A DNA stretch of 64,000 nucleotides. Origin: Micromonospora sp. WMMD1102 (GTDB lineage: Bacteria; Actinomycetota; Actinomycetes; Mycobacteriales; Micromonosporaceae). Position 1 is the first letter of the stretch. Each line of letters opens with the position of its first letter. The translations under genes were made by a program, and so were the position numbers. The stretch spans positions 5,583,001 to 5,647,000 of the forward strand of contig NZ_JARUBN010000001.1 of assembly GCF_029626265.1 (NCBI RefSeq), given 5' to 3'. This document shows, piece by piece, positions 60,136-64,000 of the stretch. A model generated the notes under the pieces. It saw nothing but the letters and a program-made list of their open reading frames with translations, had not been told where the DNA came from and did not search any database.

Positions 60136-61455
60136 GTGTCGCCGTCCCGTCCCGTCGCGCCGCGTTCGGCCGGTCGGTTCTCCCGTCGGCATCTCCTGGC
60201 GCTGGCCGCGCTGGCCGCGGCCACCCCGTTGGGCGCCGGACTGCGACCGGGTCCGGCCGGCGCCGGCTCCGGCGGCGAGGGCGACGACGACGCGTACCAG
60301 CGGGCATTCCAGCAACTGCTGGCCGCCGATCCCGAGGTGCGACTGCACGGCGAGACCGGCCGGGAGTTCCTCTACCGCCCCCGGCAGTTGCTGGTAGCCG
60401 ACCCGGACGCCCAACGGGTGCTGGCCGCGCTGCGGAAGGCGGGGCACCAGGCCACCCCGGGCGGCCGGTTCGCCGGCGTCACCCGGCTGCGCTTCGACCG
60501 GGAGACCGAGGTGCCCGCGGTGGTGGCGAAACTGCGCGACCCACGGCAGTGGCCCGAGCAGCCGGTCCCCCGGGTGCAGCCGCACCACCTGCTGGTCGGC
60601 TACGGCAACATCATGGGCAATCCCGGCGGCCCGCCCCAGGTCGCCGCCGCGCTGCCCGCGCCGGATCCGGCGCACGCGCGGGACGGCGCCGGGGTGACGG
60701 TCGGCGTCTGCGACACCGGGGTCTGGCGGCTCGCCGACAGCCGGCACCCGCTGTGGCTCGGCGGCAGCTACCTGCCGCAGGTCGACGACGAGGACCCGCT
60801 CTACCTGCACACCGACGTGCTCGGCCCGCAGGGCGGGCACGGCACCTTCGTCGCCGGAGTGGTCCGGCAGGCCGCGCCGGGCGTGTCGTTCGATCCCGAG
60901 CCGGCGCTGCACCCGACCGGCATCGGTGACGAGGAAATGCTGGTGGCCGCGCTGGCCGCCCTCGACCCCCAGGTGTCGATCGTCAACCTGTCGCTCGGTT
61001 GTTTCACCCAGGACGACCTGCCGCCGCTGCCGCTGGCGAACGTCCTCGGCGGCCGGCGGCAGGGCAGCGTCGTCGTCGCGTCCGCCGGCAACGCCGGCAC
61101 CAGCCGGCCGACCTGGCCGGCGGCACTGCCCGAGGTGCTCGCGGTGGCCGCGGTCAGCCGGGACGCGGCCGGGCTGGCCCCGGCACCGTACAGCAACCAC
61201 GGCTCCTGGGTGGACGTGTGTGCCGTCGGCGAGCGGACCAGCACCTTCGTCGACGGCCGGCTGCTGCTGCCCGGGCTGCCCGCCAGGCAGTTCCTCGGGT
61301 ACGCGAGCTGGGCCGGCACCTCCTTCGCGGCGGCACACGTCTCGGGCCGGCTGGCCGCCGTGATGACCGGCAACGGGCTCGACGCCGAACAGGCCCGCCA
61401 GTTCCTGCTCGCCCAGCCCGTCTGGCACCCCGACTATGGCGTACTCGTTGACTGA
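60136..61455 (+). CDS. Secreted S8 (subtilisin-like) serine peptidase
   Basis: 439 residues from GTG behind TTGGAGG. A Tat-like leader (GRFSRRHLLALAALAAATPLG), pro-region ~40-170, then catalytic residues in order: Asp in VGVCDTGVW, His in GGHGTFVAGV, oxyanion Asn in ASAGNAG, Ser in GTSFAAAHVSG. Complete subtilase. No proprotein lipobox or C-terminal membrane anchor is visible. Its end overlaps the sigma factor gene by 20 bases, so co-expression is expected. Confidence 0.9.
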   Translation: MSPSRPVAPRSAGRFSRRHLLALAALAAATPLGAGLRPGPAGAGSGGEGDDDAYQRAFQQLLAADPEVRLHGETGREFLYRPRQLLVADPDAQRVLAALRKAGHQATPGGRFAGVTRLRFDRETEVPAVVAKLRDPRQWPEQPVPRVQPHHLLVGYGNIMGNPGGPPQVAAALPAPDPAHARDGAGVTVGVCDTGVWRLADSRHPLWLGGSYLPQVDDEDPLYLHTDVLGPQGGHGTFVAGVVRQAAPGVSFDPEPALHPTGIGDEEMLVAALAALDPQVSIVNLSLGCFTQDDLPPLPLANVLGGRRQGSVVVASAGNAGTSRPTWPAALPEVLAVAAVSRDAAGLAPAPYSNHGSWVDVCAVGERTSTFVDGRLLLPGLPARQFLGYASWAGTSFAAAHVSGRLAAVMTGNGLDAEQARQFLLAQPVWHPDYGVLVD

Positions 61456-62182
61456 GCGTCCGGACCGGACCGCGCCCCCCGAAGCCTGCCCGACGCACGG
61501 GTCCGGGAGTGCGGGGCCGGACGTCCGGACCACGGACGGCCCGGCGCCGGACGGGATCCTCACCGTGCTGGTCGCCGCCGCCACGAACGGTGACGAGTTC
61601 GCCTGGGCAGAACTGGTCCGCCGCTACACCCCGCTGGTGCTCTCGGTCATCCGGGCGCACCGGCTCAACCGCACCGACGCGGCGGACGTGAACCAGACCG
61701 TCTGGCTGCGCCTGGTCGAGCACCTGGACCGGGTACGCGAGCCGGCCGCCCTGGCGACCTGGCTGGTCACCACCACCCGACGGGAGTGTTACCGGCTGGT
61801 CCGGGTCGGCCGGCGCACCCAGCCGTTCGACCCGCTCGACGACGCCGTCGAGGCGACCATCGGCGCTCTGCTCCCCCCGGACTTCACGGCGCCGGACGAG
61901 AACCTGCTCCGGGCCGAACGCCGGCAGGCACTCCGGGACGGTTTCGGCCAGCTTCCGGCACGCTGCCGGGAGCTGCTGTCCCTGCTGGTCGCCGACCCGC
62001 CGGCCAGCTATCGGGAGATCGCGCAGCGGCTGGGCATGCCGATCGGCAGCATCGGCCCCTCGCAGGCGCGCTGCCTGCGGAAGCTGCGCGACTCCCCCGC
62101 GCTCGCCGCGTACGTCGGGTCGTCCTCGGACGCCGAGGGGAACGGAGGTGACCGGAATGGGGCAGTGGCCGCCGGTCGATGA
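61436..62182 (+). CDS. RNA polymerase sigma-70 factor, ECF type
   Basis: 248 residues. Region 2: FAWAELVRRYTPLVLSVIRAH, LNRTDAADVNQTVWLRLVEHL, PAALATWLVTTTRRECY. Region 4: QLPARCRELLSLLVADPPASYREIAQRLGMPIGSIGPSQARCLRKL. It should direct polymerase to a dedicated promoter set. No canonical anti-sigma (zinc-finger) gene follows; instead a small soluble protein does. Confidence 0.9.
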   Translation: MAYSLTERPDRTAPPEACPTHGSGSAGPDVRTTDGPAPDGILTVLVAAATNGDEFAWAELVRRYTPLVLSVIRAHRLNRTDAADVNQTVWLRLVEHLDRVREPAALATWLVTTTRRECYRLVRVGRRTQPFDPLDDAVEATIGALLPPDFTAPDENLLRAERRQALRDGFGQLPARCRELLSLLVADPPASYREIAQRLGMPIGSIGPSQARCLRKLRDSPALAAYVGSSSDAEGNGGDRNGAVAAGR

Positions 62183-62624
62183 CGACGCCCTGCTGCGCGA
62201 GCTGGGTACGGCCCTGCGGGAGGCGGGACCGCCGCCGGAGCAGGAGTTCCTGTCCGCCGGCTTCGCGGCGCTGCGTTGGCGGGCCCTGGACGTCGAACTG
62301 GCCATCGCCGAGCTGACCTTCGACTCGGCCTGCGACCTCGAACCCGCCGGGCTCACCCGGTCCGCCGGCTCCGACCGGGCCCTGGCCTTCCACGCCGGTC
62401 CGGTCGCCGTCGCGATCGAGGTGACCGCAAGCGGCATCGTCGGCCAGTTGTCGCCGGCCCGCGGTGGCCGGGTCGTCGCCCGTACCCCGCACGGCCCGTA
62501 CGAGGAGGTGCCGGTGGATCCGGTCGGCTTCTTCTCGCTGGGTCCGCCGCCCGACGGTCCGGTCCAGCTGCACGCCCGCACCTCGGACTATTCGGTGGCG
62601 ACCAGTTGGGTCTCGCTCCGCTGA
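62157..62624 (+). CDS. Small protein coupled to the ECF sigma factor, function unknown
   Basis: 155 residues from ATG behind GGAGG, overlapping the sigma gene by 26 bases. No transmembrane segment or ZAS motif. [74 protein letters not shown] suggest an alpha+beta protein with a beta-rich C-terminal half. Position suggests a regulator, perhaps an anti-sigma-like factor or protease substrate. Confidence 0.7.
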   Translation: MGQWPPVDDDALLRELGTALREAGPPPEQEFLSAGFAALRWRALDVELAIAELTFDSACDLEPAGLTRSAGSDRALAFHAGPVAVAIEVTASGIVGQLSPARGGRVVARTPHGPYEEVPVDPVGFFSLGPPPDGPVQLHARTSDYSVATSWVSLR

Positions 62625-62859
62625 CCCACCCCGCACCGCCGAGCGCCACGGGTACGGAACCCGGCCGGGAGCCGTAGCCCCCGGCCCAGCCGGCTTCCGC
62701 GCCTGACCTGGCCCGACCGGCCCGACCGGGGCGACCGCCCATCCCGGTCGAGGGGTGGCGCCGGCGGCCCAGAGGTTTGCCCCTGGCCACCACCTGCCAC
62801 AGACCAGCATCGGCCTCGCGTTCACTCTCGCCAGGTTTCTCGGCTTCCGCCGCTACTTT

Positions 62860-63090
62860 GACGACTGGATCACCATCACCACCCTCGCCGCTGACATCTG
62901 CCGTCAGCTCGACGACCGACGCCGCGAAGGCGGGGCGCTGAACAACCTCGGCCTCGCCCTGGCCGAGGTGCGCCGGTTCGACGAGGCCATCACCGCCCAC
63001 ACCCAAGCCGCTGAGATCTACCGCCAGCTCGACGCCCGACACGGCGAAGGCGGGGCACTGAACAACCTCGGCATCGCCCTGCAGCAGGTG
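62860..63090 (+). pseudogene. TPR fragment of an NB-ARC/TPR-type protein
   Basis: Two or three tetratricopeptide repeats readable on the plus strand ([48 protein letters not shown]). No beginning or end of a gene is present; reading stops being TPR-like at ~63090 where Tn3-like sequence on the opposite strand begins. Confidence 0.7.
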
Positions 63091-63545
63091 CAGGGCGAGC
63101 ATGGAGATCTCCTGGGCCTCGCGGTCGGTGCCGGGCAGCTCGGCCTCGCGGCCGTAGTGGATGGCCAGGTTCGCCGACTTCCACTGCTCGACGACCTGCA
63201 ACCCTTCGTGGATCTCGCGGCGCAGGGCCGGGTCGGCGAGGTAGTCGGCGATGAACGCCGTCCGCACCGCCCTACCCAGTTCCTCGATCGCGGCGAGGTG
63301 GGGTGCTTCGGGCCGCGGCTATGGAACCGGCGCAGGATCTGCTCGGCCTCGGCGGTGCCGAGCTGCAACGCCCGCGCGTACTTGATCATCTGGTCGTACT
63401 GTTGGGTGATCAGATCCCAGTTGATCGCCCGGGTCAGGACCGGCTCCAGACCCGGGTACGCCGCGCCGTCGTGCGGGCGGTACAGCCGGGCGGAGCCGAT
63501 GTTCTTCAACCGCGGCAGCAGCCGGTAGCCGAGCAAGTGCGCAGC
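63085..63545 (-). pseudogene. Truncated Tn3-family transposase
   Basis: Minus strand. LLPRLKNIGSARLYRPHDGAAYPGL and INWDLITQQYDQMIKYARAL, then a frameshift near 63290, then [28 protein letters not shown] and [14 protein letters not shown]. These are C-terminal pieces of Tn3-type DDE transposases. Both ends are missing. Confidence 0.8.
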
Positions 63546-63569
63546 CGGCTACCGCCGTTTTTTACAAGA

Positions 63570-63806
63570 TCAGGCGTCAAGGGCCAATTCGGACCAGTTG
63601 TCCTCGGGCCACCGCTCCTCGTCAGGGCTCCGGTCCGCCAAGGTGCAAAGCGCCTGAAGGATGGCATCAACGGTTGCCCACGTACGCGCCCGCCCGAGCC
63701 AAGCCAGCTCGGCCATGTGTGAGCACGAGATCGCCCCGGCAACGCCGGCGAGTACCACGACCGTGGCACCGGCCGCGACGGCGATCGCTCGATCGACGGT
63801 GCTCAT
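63570..63806 (-). CDS. DUF2637-like fragment of an integrative element
   Basis: 78 residues. MSTVDRAIAVAAGATVVVLAGVAGAISCSHMAELAWLG resembles the N-terminal two helices of DUF2637 (SpdB-like) proteins on actinomycete plasmids and integrative elements. The remaining ~35 residues (DRSPDEERWPEDNWSELALDA) differ, so this is a truncated or recombined copy. Confidence 0.55.
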   Translation of the reverse strand: MSTVDRAIAVAAGATVVVLAGVAGAISCSHMAELAWLGRARTWATVDAILQALCTLADRSPDEERWPEDNWSELALDA

Positions 63807-63895
63807 GGAGCACCACCACCGCGGACAGAAAGCGAAACGGTCGCCTCGATCACCAGTTGCCGTGGTGATTCAGACGACCGTGCCCATTTGCGGTG

Positions 63896-63941
63896 TGCCC
63901 CCGGCAGGATTCGAACCTGCGCTCCCGCCTCCGGAGGCGGG
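63896..63941 (-). tRNA. 3' part of a tRNA-Arg (CCG) gene, probable attachment site
   Basis: On the minus strand: anticodon-loop CTCCGGA, then the T-arm GCAGGTTCGAATCCTGC (63920-63904) and acceptor half CGGGGGCA. The expected 5' half (GCCCCCG acceptor and D-arm) is absent from 63942 to the edge, so the gene is incomplete. Such fragments commonly mark att sites of integrated elements. Confidence 0.7.
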
Positions 63942-64000
63942 TGTCGCTGTCGGTCTAAGCTTGGCCTCTGACCTGCGTCTTTGCAGGCCGCGTCTAGCCG

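Noticed and set aside
63896-63970. Complete tRNA gene
   Set aside because: The 5' acceptor strand and D-arm are absent within 80 bases and the anticodon stem-loop does not give a 7-base loop with 5-bp stem.

Overview
The window is about 72% GC, densely packed, with many GTG starts and 1-4 base gene overlaps. Gene content (DusB, GlyS, DnaG, Dgt, PPDK, DUF397/DUF5753 pairs, IdeR-type iron box, Zur system, Mrr, actinomycete integrative-element remnants) points to an actinomycete, most likely Micromonosporaceae. A family of GGGCCC-centred hairpin repeats occurs three times.

Layout. 1-21.1 kb, all on the minus strand, looks like one sugar/lipid-metabolite island: a ROK regulator, a ribose-type ABC importer (ATPase, permease, Tat lipoprotein), a Gfo/Idh/MocA dehydrogenase, then an eight-gene ebo-type operon (inositol-phosphate-synthase-like cyclase, UbiA prenyltransferase, TIM-barrel isomerase, EboA, TatD-like EboB, EboE, EboF phosphodiesterase, polyprenyl diphosphate synthase), then two secreted carbohydrate-active proteins (a PQQ-type sugar dehydrogenase with PKD, CBM and ricin domains, and a ThuA/DUF1080/CBM protein). 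The ROK gene and the sugar dehydrogenase share an almost identical promoter block, which ties the two ends of the island together.

21.2-32.8 kb is mixed: YihY, a NodIJ-like ABC exporter, dnaG with its downstream partner, an iron-regulated siderophore-interacting protein, a Kef-type antiporter fused to a UBP zinc finger, and an MFS/SDR pair. 33.4-36.35 kb is a three-gene operon (called A-B-C here) in which a small helical protein and a membrane-anchored vWA-like protein carry the same RHIM-like amyloid signalling motif. I consider this the strongest candidate for an undescribed signalling or cell-death system. 36.5-41.8 kb is an accessory patch (dgt, VOC protein, roadblock protein, damaged DUF5753 regulator, DUF397, Mrr nuclease) bounded by dgt and a broken second copy of the dgt 3' end. 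41.8-53.6 kb returns to housekeeping genes: ppdK, a GH20 hexosaminidase, an unusual S26 peptidase with a PadR repressor, dusB, a DUF559 protein, glyS and small proteins. 53.7-57.2 kb is a zinc uptake locus (ZnuACB, ArsR-type regulator, Zur) with an upstream Zur-like box. 57.3-62.6 kb is a divergent cassette of TPR-CHAT protease versus subtilase, ECF sigma factor and a 155-residue partner, reminiscent of protease-controlled sigma-factor circuits. 62.8-64 kb is a graveyard of mobile elements: TPR fragment, Tn3 transposase fragment, DUF2637 fragment and the 3' part of a tRNA-Arg gene that looks like an attachment site.

All calls come from reading translations and motifs. No database search was run.
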